From NCBI RefSeq assembly GCF_022825805.1, contig NZ_JAJDWC010000089.1, positions 31,721 to 95,720 on the forward strand: a stretch of DNA of 64,000 nt. Reading direction: 5' to 3'. This DNA is from Phaeobacter sp. (GTDB lineage: Bacteria; Pseudomonadota; Alphaproteobacteria; Rhodobacterales; Rhodobacteraceae). How positions within the stretch are numbered: position 1 is the first letter of the stretch; each line of letters begins with the position of its first letter. The position numbers were made by a program, and so were the translations under genes. This document shows positions 53,149 to 62,919 of the stretch, one piece after another. Below the pieces are notes generated by a model that was given only the letters and a program-made list of their open reading frames with translations, was not told the origin of the DNA and ran no database searches.

Positions 53149-54375
53149 TTAGATCGGCTGACCCTGCAGTAGCTTAGGCAGATCACCGGTCAGCCCTGCG
53201 GCCTCCCGCACGAAGCTGCGCCGCACACCAGGCAATGCGCCAACAATTCCCATCCCCAGGTCGCGCCCCATGCGCAGGACGGGATGGTCGTTTGAAAACA
53301 GCCGATTGAACGTGTCCGTCGCGGTTGCCAAACTGGCCGTGTCGAACCGGCGCCACTGCTGATAGCGTTCCAAAACCAGCGGAGATGCCAGATCTTCCCC
53401 CCGCCGCTTGGCCTCCGTCAGCACCTGCGCCAATGCACCGACATCGCGCAAACCGGCGTTCAGCCCCTGTCCCGCGATCGGATGCACGCCGTGTGCCGCA
53501 TCACCGACCAGCGCAACCCGATCGGCAAAAAATGCATTCGCGAGGGTCAGGTTGAGAGGATAGGTAAACCGATCTCCCGCCAAACGGATCGCGCCGAGAA
53601 AATCCCCAAAACGCGGGCGCAAGACCGCCAAATAATCCTGTTCGTCCAACTGCTGAATGGAACCCGCGCGATCAGTGCGTTCGCTCCAAACGATAGAAGA
53701 CCGGTTGCCCGGCAGCGGCAGAATGGCCAAAGGGCCCGGTGGCATAAAGAACTGATGAGCAATACCACCGTGCGGCAGCTCATGTTCGATTGCACAGACG
53801 AGGGCGGTCTGCCCGTAGTCCCAGCCTGTCCGTTTGATCCCCGCGCGCTCGGCCGTGCCGCTGCGCCGACCGTCAGCACCGACCAGCAGCCGCGCCCCCA
53901 GGTGCTGCCCGGAGGCCAGCGAGATCGTGACGCCACTTGGCCCCACCTCTTGAGCGATGACACGATCATTGTCGATCAAGGTGATGTCCGGGCTCGCCTC
54001 CATCGCATTCCTAAACGCCGCCCGCAGATAACGATCCTCGATCATGTAGCCCATCGGCCCTTCTTCGAGTTCGGCATGGTCAAAATGCATGAAGAATGGC
54101 GATGGTCCCTGCCCGACCCGACCATCCGTCACCTTGATCTCCAGCATTGGCTGCGCCTTGTCTGCCACCTCAGGCCAGACGCCTATCTGCGCGACAAGGC
54201 GCTGTGACGCCAGCGCAAGAGCATAGCTGCGCCCGTCAAACCCGGGTTCTGCACGGGTCTCCTGCGGCAAAGCATCAACCAAAGTGACGGTGTGACCGGT
54301 CTGGGCAAGAGCCAGGGCAAGGGCAGGGCCGTTCAGGCCGCCACCAACAATCAGGATATCAGTCGCATTTTCCAT
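53149..54375 (-). CDS. UbiH/UbiF-type FAD-dependent hydroxylase
   Basis: 408 residues. N-terminal FAD-binding VGGGLNGPALALALAQTG, second motif LLVGADGRRSGTAERAG and the C-terminal ALVGDAAHGVHPIAGQGLNAGLRDV typical of ubiquinone-ring hydroxylases. It probably hydroxylates a ubiquinone precursor; which position cannot be told. ATG 54375 gives a normal N-terminus; the frame open to 54900 is antisense to the amidase gene and is rejected. Confidence 0.92.
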   Translation of the reverse strand: MENATDILIVGGGLNGPALALALAQTGHTVTLVDALPQETRAEPGFDGRSYALALASQRLVAQIGVWPEVADKAQPMLEIKVTDGRVGQGPSPFFMHFDHAELEEGPMGYMIEDRYLRAAFRNAMEASPDITLIDNDRVIAQEVGPSGVTISLASGQHLGARLLVGADGRRSGTAERAGIKRTGWDYGQTALVCAIEHELPHGGIAHQFFMPPGPLAILPLPGNRSSIVWSERTDRAGSIQQLDEQDYLAVLRPRFGDFLGAIRLAGDRFTYPLNLTLANAFFADRVALVGDAAHGVHPIAGQGLNAGLRDVGALAQVLTEAKRRGEDLASPLVLERYQQWRRFDTASLATATDTFNRLFSNDHPVLRMGRDLGMGIVGALPGVRRSFVREAAGLTGDLPKLLQGQPI

Positions 54376-54462
54376 GCCTCGCAATATGCCGCTGTGTTTG
54401 CCATTGTCCATGGGGCGTCGTGCCGCTACCGTCGCCTCAGCTACAAAACGAAGGGGGTTGGG

Positions 54463-55791
54463 ATGCGGGATTGGCTGCAACAAAGCGCTGCGGATTTGGG
54501 TCGCGGCATCGCCGCAGGAGACGTCTGCCCGGTTGCTCTGACCGAGTGCTATCTGGAGGCCATCGACGCCCACCCTTTGCGGGATCGCATCTACAGTTCT
54601 GTCACCCATGATCGGGCTTTGGCCGAAGCAAAAGCCGCGAAGCAACGCGCAGCCCTTGGCCAGCGCCTGTCGCCATTGGATGGCGTGCCAATCAGCTGGA
54701 AAGATCTGTTCGACAGTGCAGGAACGGCCACCGAAGCAGGCTCTGATCTGCTGTCTGGCCGTGTTCCTACCCAAGATGCCCTGGCCTTGCGGACGGCCAC
54801 AGCAAAGGGTGCCGTCTGCCTTGGCAAGACCCATATGAGCGAATTGGCTTTTTCTGGGTTGGGGCTCAATCCGGTCAAAGCGACCCCGCCCTGTGTGCAT
54901 GGCAAAAATGCTGCGCCAGGTGGCTCGTCCTCCGGGGCCGCCGCTTCTGTTGTCTTTGGGTTGGCCGCCGGAGCAATAGGCTCTGACACTGGTGGTTCCG
55001 TAAGAATTCCGTCTGCTTGGAACGATCTCGTTGGTCTGAAAACAACATCAGGGCGGATCAGCCTGGAGGGCGTCGTTCCATTGTGCCTGCGGTTTGACAC
55101 CGTGGGGCCGCTGGTGCGCTCCGTCGAGGATGCCGCATTGTTTCTGGGTTTGATCGAGGGGCACACCGGTCCCGACCTGCGCGGAGCAGCGCTTGAAGGG
55201 CGCTGTTTCGCGAATTTGGTCACGGTGGCCCAGACTGATCTGGATGCAACGGTTGCTGACGCGCACGCCGAGGCGCTGGACCGGCTTCGGCGGGCAGGTG
55301 CGGAAATCAAAACGCTCGAAATCCCAGAGCTCGAAGAGGCAATGGCGCTCAGCCCAATCCTCTACACGACCGAGGCCTATGGCCTGTGGAAGGACACAAT
55401 CGAAGCCGCCCCGCATCTGATGTTTCCCGAAATTCTCGAACGTTTCCGAGCAGGCAAAGCGTTCAGCGGCGCCGACTATGTCGCGGCCTGGGCCAAGCTG
55501 GACAGGATCCGCAAGATCTGGACCAACGCGACGGCTGCGTTTGACGGTGTTCTTTGCCCGACATCCCCGATCCTGCCTCCTGATATGCAGCGGTTGGAGG
55601 AGGACCACCAATTCTACGTCCGCTCAAACCTGATGGCGCTTCGCAACACGCGCATCGGCAATCTGATGGGGTTCTGTGGCCTGTCCCTGCCAACCGGTGT
55701 GCCGTCATGTGGGCTGCAGATCTACGGCCGACCGCAGCAAGAAGAGGCACTGCTGCGTCTTGGTGCCGCCGCGGAGATCGCTTTGGCGTGA
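54463..55791 (+). CDS. Amidase (amidase signature family)
   Basis: 442 residues. The Ser-cisSer-Lys triad is visible: K80 (ISWKDLFD), S155 (APGGSSSGAAAS) and S179 (GSDTGGSVRIP). Substrate unknown; GatA is unlikely because gatB/gatC are absent and the C-terminal half differs. A GGGGG-rich Shine-Dalgarno precedes ATG 54463. Divergent from the UbiH-type gene. Confidence 0.92.
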   Translation: MRDWLQQSAADLGRGIAAGDVCPVALTECYLEAIDAHPLRDRIYSSVTHDRALAEAKAAKQRAALGQRLSPLDGVPISWKDLFDSAGTATEAGSDLLSGRVPTQDALALRTATAKGAVCLGKTHMSELAFSGLGLNPVKATPPCVHGKNAAPGGSSSGAAASVVFGLAAGAIGSDTGGSVRIPSAWNDLVGLKTTSGRISLEGVVPLCLRFDTVGPLVRSVEDAALFLGLIEGHTGPDLRGAALEGRCFANLVTVAQTDLDATVADAHAEALDRLRRAGAEIKTLEIPELEEAMALSPILYTTEAYGLWKDTIEAAPHLMFPEILERFRAGKAFSGADYVAAWAKLDRIRKIWTNATAAFDGVLCPTSPILPPDMQRLEEDHQFYVRSNLMALRNTRIGNLMGFCGLSLPTGVPSCGLQIYGRPQQEEALLRLGAAAEIALA

Positions 55792-55899
55792 AAGCCACAT
55801 TTTGCCGGACCGGACATCCTGCGACTAGACGGAAAAGCGACGGCTCTGTAGTCTACTGGTAAACGGGGCACTAACGATCCCGGACCTGAGGCCAGATAC

Positions 55900-57078
55900 A
55901 TGATTTTTCCCGAGCGGTTTTCCAACCTGCCGCCCTATGCTTTTCCGCGCCTGCGCGCTCTGCTCGATCATCACACACCGGGCGGGGACGTGGTGCATAT
56001 GACCATTGGCGAACCCAAGCATGATTTTCCCGCTTGGGTCACCGATGTGATCATGGAAAACGCGGCGGGTTTTCGAAGCTACCCCCCCAATGAAGGCAGC
56101 CTTCCGCTGCGCGGCGCGATCGCAGATTGGGTGAGACGCCGGTATGATGTTGCGGTGGACCCGCAAACCCAGGTCATGGCGCTCAATGGGACACGGGAAG
56201 GGCTGTACAACGCGGCCATGGCGCTGTGCCCAGAGCAGAAAAACGGGCAGCGCCCCGTGATACTGATCCCGAACCCGTTTTATCAGGTCTATATGGTGGC
56301 CAGCATTTCGGTCGCGGCAGAACCGGTATTCGTGCCCGCAACCGCAGAGACCAATCACCTGCCCGACTATGCAAGCCTGCCTGAAGAGGTGCTGAATCGC
56401 ACAGCTGTCGCATATATCTGCTCGCCCGCAAATCCGCAGGGCGCAGTGGCCAGCCACAGCTATTGGTCCGAATTGATCCAGCTTGCCGAGAAACATGATT
56501 TCCGCATTTTCGCCGACGAGTGCTACTCGGAGATCTATCGCGACGTTGCCCCCACCGGCGCTTTGACGGTCGCCAAGGAGCTGGGAGCAGATCCAGAACG
56601 CGTGATCCTGTTCAACTCTTTGTCCAAACGCTCCAACCTGGCGGGGCTACGATCCGGTCTAATGGTCGCAGGGCCAGAAACAATGAAGCGCGTGCATCAA
56701 CTGAGATCCTATGCAGGGGCCCCATTGCCCGCGCCATTGCAGTCAGCGGCGGCAAAGGTTTGGGCTGACGAGGTACATGTTGCGGAAAATCGCGCCTTGT
56801 ATCAGGCAAAGTACACAATCGCAGACAACGTCTTTGATGGGCTGGATGGCTATATGGCGCCAGAAGCCGGTTTCTTCTTGTGGCTGCCGGTGGAAAATGG
56901 CGAAACCGCAGCGCTGAAGCTCTGGAAAGAGACCGGAGTACGCGTTCTTCCCGGCGCCTATCTCGCGCAGGGGGAAGGGGTGGACAACCCTGGCAGCGGC
57001 TACATCCGCGTCGCGCTGGTTGCCCCCGCTGACCAGACCGAAGCCGCGCTGATCAAGCTGCGCGATTGCCTATATTGA
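55900..57078 (+). CDS. Class I/II aminotransferase (DapC-like)
   Basis: 392 residues, PLP-dependent. PLP lysine K243 (FNSLSKRSNLAGLRSG), D206 (IFADECYSEIY) and the PNPFYQVY and SPANPQGAV motifs. The sequence resembles N-succinyldiaminopimelate aminotransferases (DapC) of the lysine pathway, which would fit dapB in the same window, but a different amino-donor specificity is possible. About 108 bp separate it from ftsK. Confidence 0.9.
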   Translation: MIFPERFSNLPPYAFPRLRALLDHHTPGGDVVHMTIGEPKHDFPAWVTDVIMENAAGFRSYPPNEGSLPLRGAIADWVRRRYDVAVDPQTQVMALNGTREGLYNAAMALCPEQKNGQRPVILIPNPFYQVYMVASISVAAEPVFVPATAETNHLPDYASLPEEVLNRTAVAYICSPANPQGAVASHSYWSELIQLAEKHDFRIFADECYSEIYRDVAPTGALTVAKELGADPERVILFNSLSKRSNLAGLRSGLMVAGPETMKRVHQLRSYAGAPLPAPLQSAAAKVWADEVHVAENRALYQAKYTIADNVFDGLDGYMAPEAGFFLWLPVENGETAALKLWKETGVRVLPGAYLAQGEGVDNPGSGYIRVALVAPADQTEAALIKLRDCLY

Positions 57079-57186
57079 CGGGACGCGCTTGGGACCAAGC
57101 GGTCAGGAGCGCCGGACAATTCAAACCGATGGGATACCACCTGCGGCAAACAGCAGGGGCCTGGGTGAAAAAAGAACGAGGTTGGC

Positions 57187-60100
57187 ATGGCATTTCAAAC
57201 GCGCAGTCGTGATCCCCTTCTGGACAGCACGATGCAAGCGGCCATTGAAAAACGAAGCAAAGAGCTGATCGGCGCCCTGCTGGTCGGCTTGGGCGTTTTG
57301 GTGGCGGTCATGATTGGCAGCTATTCGGCGGACGATCCGAACTGGATGGTGTCGACCGATGCGCCAGTACAGAACATCCTTGGCCGCACCGGAGCATCCA
57401 TCGCGTTCATGCTGATAACCCTGTTCGGAAAAGCGAGCTGGGCCATTTCGGTATTTCTGCTGGTTTGGGGTGCTCGCTTCATCCTACACAAAGGCGAAGA
57501 TCGCGTTCTTTGGCCGCTGTTCTTGTCGCTGCCGTGGATGTTGCTGGTTGCGCTGCACCTGGAAACCCTTGTGCCATCCGAACCCTGGCGCGCTGCCCAT
57601 ACATTTGGCCTGGGCGGTATGATTGGATACACGTTTCTTGGAATGCTTCTGGCCTTGCTCCCTGTGGGGCTGAGTTTCCTGGTGAAATTTCTGTCGCTGC
57701 TGACCGCCATCGGCATGTTGGTGGTCGGTGCCGGTGTGCTGGGCTTTTCACGGACAGAGGTGTTCCGCGGGCTACGCTTTGCGACTCTCGGCCTTGTGGT
57801 CATCTATGACGCGATTGCCAGTCTGCTGGGCCGCGGCGCGGCCAATGGGATGCAAGCCGCGCTGAACTATCGTACCCGGCGCGCAGAACGCGCTGCGCAA
57901 CAAGACGCCTACAGCTACGACGACCTGGATGCACAGAGTTTTGATCCTGTGGACTACGACGATCATCCCTATGATCCAATGGAAAGCGGCGCCCCCGCCC
58001 TAGGCCCAGCCGTCGATCCCAACGGATCCGCGGAAAACACCCATCCTGCCGGGCAAAGCGATCCGGTCCAAAAGGAAAAACCTGGCCTGTTTGCGCGCGT
58101 TCCCAGCCTGATCCGCCGGGCAGAGCCGCCATTGCCCACGCCAGAATTGATCCACAACGATGTGGTCGACAGTAAACTGCCTGACAACATCGACGATCTT
58201 CCCGGAGATGAGCGCATTGCTGAGAAGATTGCCAGCGCCGTTCGGATCCGTCGCGCCGCAGATGTGCCGCCAGAAGACAGCTTCCCGCTGACCAAAGGCC
58301 GTGGCCAGCGCCCAGAACCCTTGATTTTCAACCCCGGTTCAGATGCACATGGCGCCCCCAGCGAACCGCCGCTGGCGGCTGCAGCAACCGAAGGTCTATC
58401 TGCGCCGCTGTCTTCGACCCTGCTGCCGGCTGCACCGACAGCATTCCCATCTGCTCCGTCGCTCTCCGCCGACATGCCACTGGCAGAGGACAATCCAACC
58501 TGGGAAGCAGCCGCCGACCAGCCGGGGGAGGCGCAACACGTCCCAGCATCGTTTGTGGATCATGTCCCAACAGAGGGATTGCCCGCAGCCAAACCTGTTC
58601 TGCACAGGGCCGTAACACCTGCCATCGCACCCGACGCGACAGCAGCTCCCGCGCACCACCGCACGCCACCTGCACCATCAATAGACATCCCGGTTGCCAC
58701 CCCGCGCAAAGCCGTGGTGGAACAGCCAGTTAGAAAGCCGCAACAACCGTCTTCGCGGGCAAAAGCCGAGGCTGAGCCTAAGCTGGCGTTTGAGGACAGT
58801 TCGACAGATTTTGAACTGCCGCCACTGTCCCTTCTGACGAACCCGGCACAGATCCAGCGGCATCATCTCAGCGACGAAGCGCTGGAAGAAAACGCCCGCA
58901 TGTTGGAATCCGTCCTGGACGACTACGGCGTCAAGGGAGACATCGTTTCGGTGCGCCCAGGTCCTGTGGTCACCATGTACGAACTGGAGCCCGCGCCCGG
59001 CCTGAAAGCCAGCCGTGTTGTTGGTCTGGCCGATGATATCGCACGCTCCATGTCTGCCCTGTCTGCACGTGTGTCCACGGTTCCGGGCCGGTCCGTGATC
59101 GGCATCGAACTGCCCAATGATAACCGAGAGAAAGTAGTGCTCCGGGAGATCCTCGGCAGCCGTGATTTCGGCGATGGAACCCATGCCCTGCCGCTGGCCT
59201 TGGGCAAAGATATCGGTGGCGACTCTGTCGTTGCCAACCTGGCGAAGATGCCGCATTTGTTGATCGCAGGGACAACCGGATCCGGGAAATCCGTGGCGAT
59301 CAACACCATGATCCTGTCGCTTCTTTACAAGCTGACGCCAGAAGAATGCCGCCTGATCATGATCGACCCAAAAATGCTGGAACTGTCCGTTTACGATGGC
59401 ATTCCACATCTGTTGTCACCGGTCGTCACCGACCCCAAAAAGGCTGTGGTGGCCCTGAAATGGGTCGTCGGAGAAATGGAAGATCGCTACCGGAAGATGT
59501 CCAAAATGGGCGTCCGGAACATCGCAGGCTACAACGGGCGCGTAAAAGAGGCCTTGGACAAGGGCGAAATGTTCTCGCGTACCGTTCAGACCGGATTTGA
59601 CGATGACACTGGCGAACCCGTGTTCGAAACAGAAGAGTTCGCGCCAGAGGCCCTGCCCTACATCGTGGTCATCGTGGATGAGATGGCCGATTTGATGATG
59701 GTGGCGGGCAAGGAAATCGAAGCCTGCATTCAACGGCTGGCGCAAATGGCGCGGGCGTCCGGCATCCACCTGATCATGGCGACACAGCGCCCATCGGTGG
59801 ATGTGATCACCGGCACCATCAAGGCCAACTTCCCCACACGTATCTCTTTCCAGGTGACCTCCAAAGTCGATAGCCGGACCATTCTGGGTGAAATGGGGGC
59901 CGAGCAACTGCTGGGTATGGGCGACATGCTCTATATGGCTGGCGGTGCCAAGATCACTCGGTGCCACGGACCTTTTGTGTCGGACGAAGAAGTCGAGGAA
60001 GTCGTCAACCACCTGAAGCAGTTTGGCCCACCGGACTATATCGGCAACGTGCTGGATGGTCCGGATGATGACAAAGCGGACAACATCGATGCGGTTCTTG

Positions 60101-60321
60101 GACTGTCGACAGGTGGCAACACCGACACCGAAGATGCGCTCTATGACACGGCGGTGCAGATTGTGATCAAAGACCGGAAGTGTTCCACCTCCTACATCCA
60201 GCGAAAACTTGCCATCGGTTACAACAAAGCCGCCCGTTTGGTCGAACAGATGGAAGACGAGGGGCTTGTCTCCCCCGCAAATCACGTTGGTAAAAGGGAA
60301 ATTCTGGTTCCCGAACAATAA
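57187..60321 (+). CDS. ftsK: DNA translocase FtsK
   Basis: Moves chromosome ends through the closing septum and activates XerCD at dif. 1044 residues. N-terminal membrane domain with four helices (about 35-205), a long Pro/Ala/acidic linker to about 540, then the RecA-like motor with Walker [14 protein letters not shown] (near 693), Walker [16 protein letters not shown] and the C-terminal gamma winged helix ([30 protein letters not shown]). Start ATG 57187 with GAGG upstream. Confidence 0.97.
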   Translation: MAFQTRSRDPLLDSTMQAAIEKRSKELIGALLVGLGVLVAVMIGSYSADDPNWMVSTDAPVQNILGRTGASIAFMLITLFGKASWAISVFLLVWGARFILHKGEDRVLWPLFLSLPWMLLVALHLETLVPSEPWRAAHTFGLGGMIGYTFLGMLLALLPVGLSFLVKFLSLLTAIGMLVVGAGVLGFSRTEVFRGLRFATLGLVVIYDAIASLLGRGAANGMQAALNYRTRRAERAAQQDAYSYDDLDAQSFDPVDYDDHPYDPMESGAPALGPAVDPNGSAENTHPAGQSDPVQKEKPGLFARVPSLIRRAEPPLPTPELIHNDVVDSKLPDNIDDLPGDERIAEKIASAVRIRRAADVPPEDSFPLTKGRGQRPEPLIFNPGSDAHGAPSEPPLAAAATEGLSAPLSSTLLPAAPTAFPSAPSLSADMPLAEDNPTWEAAADQPGEAQHVPASFVDHVPTEGLPAAKPVLHRAVTPAIAPDATAAPAHHRTPPAPSIDIPVATPRKAVVEQPVRKPQQPSSRAKAEAEPKLAFEDSSTDFELPPLSLLTNPAQIQRHHLSDEALEENARMLESVLDDYGVKGDIVSVRPGPVVTMYELEPAPGLKASRVVGLADDIARSMSALSARVSTVPGRSVIGIELPNDNREKVVLREILGSRDFGDGTHALPLALGKDIGGDSVVANLAKMPHLLIAGTTGSGKSVAINTMILSLLYKLTPEECRLIMIDPKMLELSVYDGIPHLLSPVVTDPKKAVVALKWVVGEMEDRYRKMSKMGVRNIAGYNGRVKEALDKGEMFSRTVQTGFDDDTGEPVFETEEFAPEALPYIVVIVDEMADLMMVAGKEIEACIQRLAQMARASGIHLIMATQRPSVDVITGTIKANFPTRISFQVTSKVDSRTILGEMGAEQLLGMGDMLYMAGGAKITRCHGPFVSDEEVEEVVNHLKQFGPPDYIGNVLDGPDDDKADNIDAVLGLSTGGNTDTEDALYDTAVQIVIKDRKCSTSYIQRKLAIGYNKAARLVEQMEDEGLVSPANHVGKREILVPEQ

Positions 60322-60325
60322 TACA

Positions 60326-60354
60326 GGGGGCGAAGCGGGTCAGGCTTCGCCCTC
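60326..60354 (+). terminator. Hairpin between ftsK and lolA
   Basis: GGGCGAAGC (60328-60336) / GCTTCGCCC (60344-60352), 7-nt loop, only a weak T-rich tail (TCTTCAC). It may reduce read-through into lolA. Confidence 0.55.
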
Positions 60355-60388
60355 TTCACTTTCCACGTTCTCATCTTATCTTGGTATT

Positions 60389-60976
60389 ATGAAACAGCTT
60401 ACTTGCGCCGTTGCGCTGACGCTCTGCTCTACTGCTGCGATGGCGGCGGATAAACTGAGCCTGAATGAAATATCAGGATATCTAAACGGGATTTCGACCG
60501 CCCAGGGCCCGTTCAGCCAGATCAACGATGATGGCAGCTTGTCGACTGGGAAGCTCTATATGGATCGTCCCGGAAAAATGCGTTTCGAATATGACGCTCC
60601 AAACAGTGGCGTTGTGATCGCAGGTGCCGGTGCTGTCGTGATCCAGGACCCCAAATCCAACCAGCCCCCTGAAACCTATCCTCTACGCCGGACCCCGCTG
60701 TCGCTGATCCTTGCGCGCACTGTCAATCTTGGGCGGGCCAATATGGTCGTCGATCACGGATTTGACGGCACGTCCACCGTTGTGCGGGCGCAAGATCCCG
60801 AGAACCCGGAGTATGGCAGCATAGAACTGATGTTCACCGACGACCCGGTCGAACTGCGCAAATGGGTGATCTACGACGGCTCCGGCGGCCAGACCACAGT
60901 GATCCTCGGCGAGTTAGAGACCGGCATAGATTTGCCCAGCCGTTTGTTCAGCACCAGCACCGTTCCGTCGCGTTGA
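60389..60976 (+). CDS. lolA: Outer-membrane lipoprotein carrier protein LolA
   Basis: Periplasmic chaperone that moves lipoproteins from LolCDE to the outer membrane. 195 residues with a signal peptide (MKQLTCAVALTLCSTAAMA). The family pattern is visible: LNGISTAQGPFSQINDDGS, GKLYMDRPGKMRFEYDAP and TPLSLILARTVNL. ATG 60389 is chosen because it gives the signal peptide; the frame open to 60209 runs inside ftsK. The ftsK-lolA order is common in alphaproteobacteria. Confidence 0.93.
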   Translation: MKQLTCAVALTLCSTAAMAADKLSLNEISGYLNGISTAQGPFSQINDDGSLSTGKLYMDRPGKMRFEYDAPNSGVVIAGAGAVVIQDPKSNQPPETYPLRRTPLSLILARTVNLGRANMVVDHGFDGTSTVVRAQDPENPEYGSIELMFTDDPVELRKWVIYDGSGGQTTVILGELETGIDLPSRLFSTSTVPSR

Positions 60977-60981
60977 CGCTG

Positions 60982-61043
60982 TGAAAGCCCCTGGGATCAA
61001 CTGATCGCAGGATCAGAAAACACCCGGGGCTTTCAGTCTTTTA
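60982..61043 (+). terminator. Two-level hairpin terminator after lolA
   Basis: Outer stem TGAAAGCCCC (60982-60991) / GGGGCTTTCA (61026-61035) enclosing an inner perfect stem CTGATC/GATCAG (61001-61016), followed by GTCTTTTATT. It lies between lolA and the convergent SLT lipoprotein gene and could serve both. Confidence 0.8.
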
Positions 61044-61065
61044 TTCGGGCACCTTGTGCCACAGT

Positions 61066-61656
61066 TTATCGACGGGCCCGGCGACACGTGGCCAGCTGGG
61101 TCTGATACAGGTTCGCGCGCGCCTGAACCTGCCCTGCGACCCTGATCAACCAAGGTTTTGACCGGTAACTGCCGCGGGCAAATCCGGTGTGACCCTCGTG
61201 ATAGGCCAGATATTGATTGCGGGCATCAGTCAGGCGAATACCGTTTCGCTCTCGGGTCTGGTTCATGTACCAACCCATGAAGTCCGTCGCATCCTTGATC
61301 CTGTTGCGCTTCGCGCCGCGGCGTCCGGGTCCTTTGCGATAGTCATCCCAAGTTCCGTCAAGCGCCTGACTGTACCCATAAGCGCTCGATTGCCGCCCAA
61401 GCGGGATCACGCCCAGTGCAAAGCGATGCGGCGTGCGGGCATTAGATCGAAAACGGCTCTCTTGGTAGATCGTGGCCATCTGGACATGCATTGGCACACC
61501 CCACTTGCGCTCGGTAGCGCGGAAGGCTTTCAAATACTGAGGTCGCTGTTTGATGATGCTGCACGCGTTGTCCAGATCCCGCGGCGGCGATCCGCCCCCG
61601 CCACTACAAGACGCCACGACCACGGCCATAAGCATGGCCCCAACCACTCTGATCAT
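61066..61656 (-). CDS. Lytic transglycosylase-like (SLT domain) lipoprotein
   Basis: 196 residues. Lipobox VASC with the lipidated cysteine C17, then the SLT fold with the catalytic glutamate E66 in IYQESRFR and AYGYSQALDGTWDDYRK. It cleaves peptidoglycan glycan strands at the outer membrane. ATG 61656 is preferred to GTG 61662 because AGAGG lies 8 nt before it. It stands between lolA and xthA. Confidence 0.9.
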   Translation of the reverse strand: MIRVVGAMLMAVVVASCSGGGGSPPRDLDNACSIIKQRPQYLKAFRATERKWGVPMHVQMATIYQESRFRSNARTPHRFALGVIPLGRQSSAYGYSQALDGTWDDYRKGPGRRGAKRNRIKDATDFMGWYMNQTRERNGIRLTDARNQYLAYHEGHTGFARGSYRSKPWLIRVAGQVQARANLYQTQLATCRRARR

Positions 61657-61807
61657 TACCACTGCCTCTTTATTTTCTGCTCGGGCTTCGTTGGGAGCAG
61701 TTTACCCAATCACGTTGAGAGTGAAAATCACAATTGTGCCGGCCACCTCTGGTCGGTGGCTGGCTCATGATGTCTTGGGCGAAATCGGAAACTAAAGTGA
61801 CCGTCGC

Positions 61808-62596
61808 CTAGAGGTCAAAGGTCGCAAACACCGGTGCATGGTCGCTTGGTTTTTCCCAACCGCGCGCGTCGCGGAGGATTCGGCTCGAGTGCGCTGCGGT
61901 TTTGATATCGCCTGTGGCCCAGACGTGATCGAGCCTGCGGCCTTTGTCCGCTGCGTCCCAATCTTTGGCACGGTAGCTCCACCAGCTGTACAAACGCCCA
62001 TCCGGGATGTCATTGCGGGTGACATCCGACCAGTTGCCAGCCTCCATCACCTGAGCAAAGTGATCCACTTCGATCGGTGTATGGCTCACCACTTTCAGCA
62101 GTTTTTTATGGTCCCAAACATCGTCTTCGCGCGGTGCAATGTTCAAATCACCAACCAGGATCGACTTCTCGGGTGGTTCGGCACGGAACCAATCACGCAT
62201 TTCGGTCAGGTAGTCCAATTTCTGACCAAACTTTTCGTTGACCTCACGGTCCGCCACATCGCCGCCAGCAGGGACATAGAAGTTGTGGACCGTCACCCCG
62301 TTCTCAAGCCGCGCGGCAACATGGCGGGCATGACCCAGATCCGCGAAATCCTTTTCGCCAACATCCTCAAGTGGGAGCCGTGACAGGATAGCGACCCCGT
62401 TGTATCCCTTTTGCCCACGTGCAACCAAATGCGTGTACCCGAGGGCCGCAAACTGCTCCATCGGGATTTTATCAACCGGGCTTTTGCATTCCTGAAGGCA
62501 CAACACGTCCGGCGCCTGTTCTTTGAGAAGTTTGACAACAATCGGCTCACGTAGGCGAACGGAGTTGATGTTCCAAGTGGCAAGGGTAAATGGCAT
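61808..62596 (-). CDS. xthA: Exodeoxyribonuclease III
   Basis: AP endonuclease and 3'-5' exonuclease of base-excision repair. 262 residues. Catalytic motifs: TWNINSVRLRE, CLQECKSP (metal-binding Glu), LVGDLNIAPREDDVW, GRRLDHVWAT and the terminal SDHAPVFATFDL. The upstream region holds an inverted repeat at 62691-62717. Confidence 0.95.
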   Translation of the reverse strand: MPFTLATWNINSVRLREPIVVKLLKEQAPDVLCLQECKSPVDKIPMEQFAALGYTHLVARGQKGYNGVAILSRLPLEDVGEKDFADLGHARHVAARLENGVTVHNFYVPAGGDVADREVNEKFGQKLDYLTEMRDWFRAEPPEKSILVGDLNIAPREDDVWDHKKLLKVVSHTPIEVDHFAQVMEAGNWSDVTRNDIPDGRLYSWWSYRAKDWDAADKGRRLDHVWATGDIKTAAHSSRILRDARGWEKPSDHAPVFATFDL

Positions 62597-62919
62597 CTTC
62601 TGGTCCTATGGTCAGTCACGGCAATAATGGCGAGCCAGCTTGGAAAGCGCCAGTGATCCCACGGCACCAGATGAAATAATGTGAACCACGCGTGAAATTT
62701 TGTTGAAAAAATTCACGACTCAGCGTTTATCCGCTTTGAAAGCACTATGTCGTGTTTCGGAATGAGTTTAGGGCAGTCACACAATGGCAACTGTTTTGGG
62801 GCAACGCCCCGGACACCCATATAAAAAAGCCTATGACTGGTGGCCGCCGCCAGAGGCCTGACCTTTGGGCCGCGGCTCAGCACATCATGCTCCCCAACAT
62901 CATTGCCAAGAGGTTTTCC
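62597..62919. other. Divergent region between xthA and the dioxygenase-like gene
   Basis: 323 bp without a supported gene. It contains the inverted repeat at 62691-62717 and a small hairpin GGGGC-AAC-GCCCC at 62798-62810. The dioxygenase frame is open upstream of 62920, but that part shows no family similarity. Confidence 0.55.
62691..62717. promoter_or_regulatory. CGTGAA-N15-TTCACG operator-like repeat, distant copy
   Basis: CGTGAAATTT at 62691-62700 and TTCACG at 62712-62717; the arms extend to 11 bp with one mismatch. Same length, same first ten bases and same last six as the site before the XRE-cupin gene at 44246-44272. It lies 95 bp before xthA and about 200 bp before the dioxygenase-like gene. 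Confidence 0.5.

Noticed and set aside
54376..54900. N-terminal extension of the UbiH-type gene.
   Set aside because: The extension is antisense to the amidase gene, and the canonical FAD motif begins right after ATG 54375.
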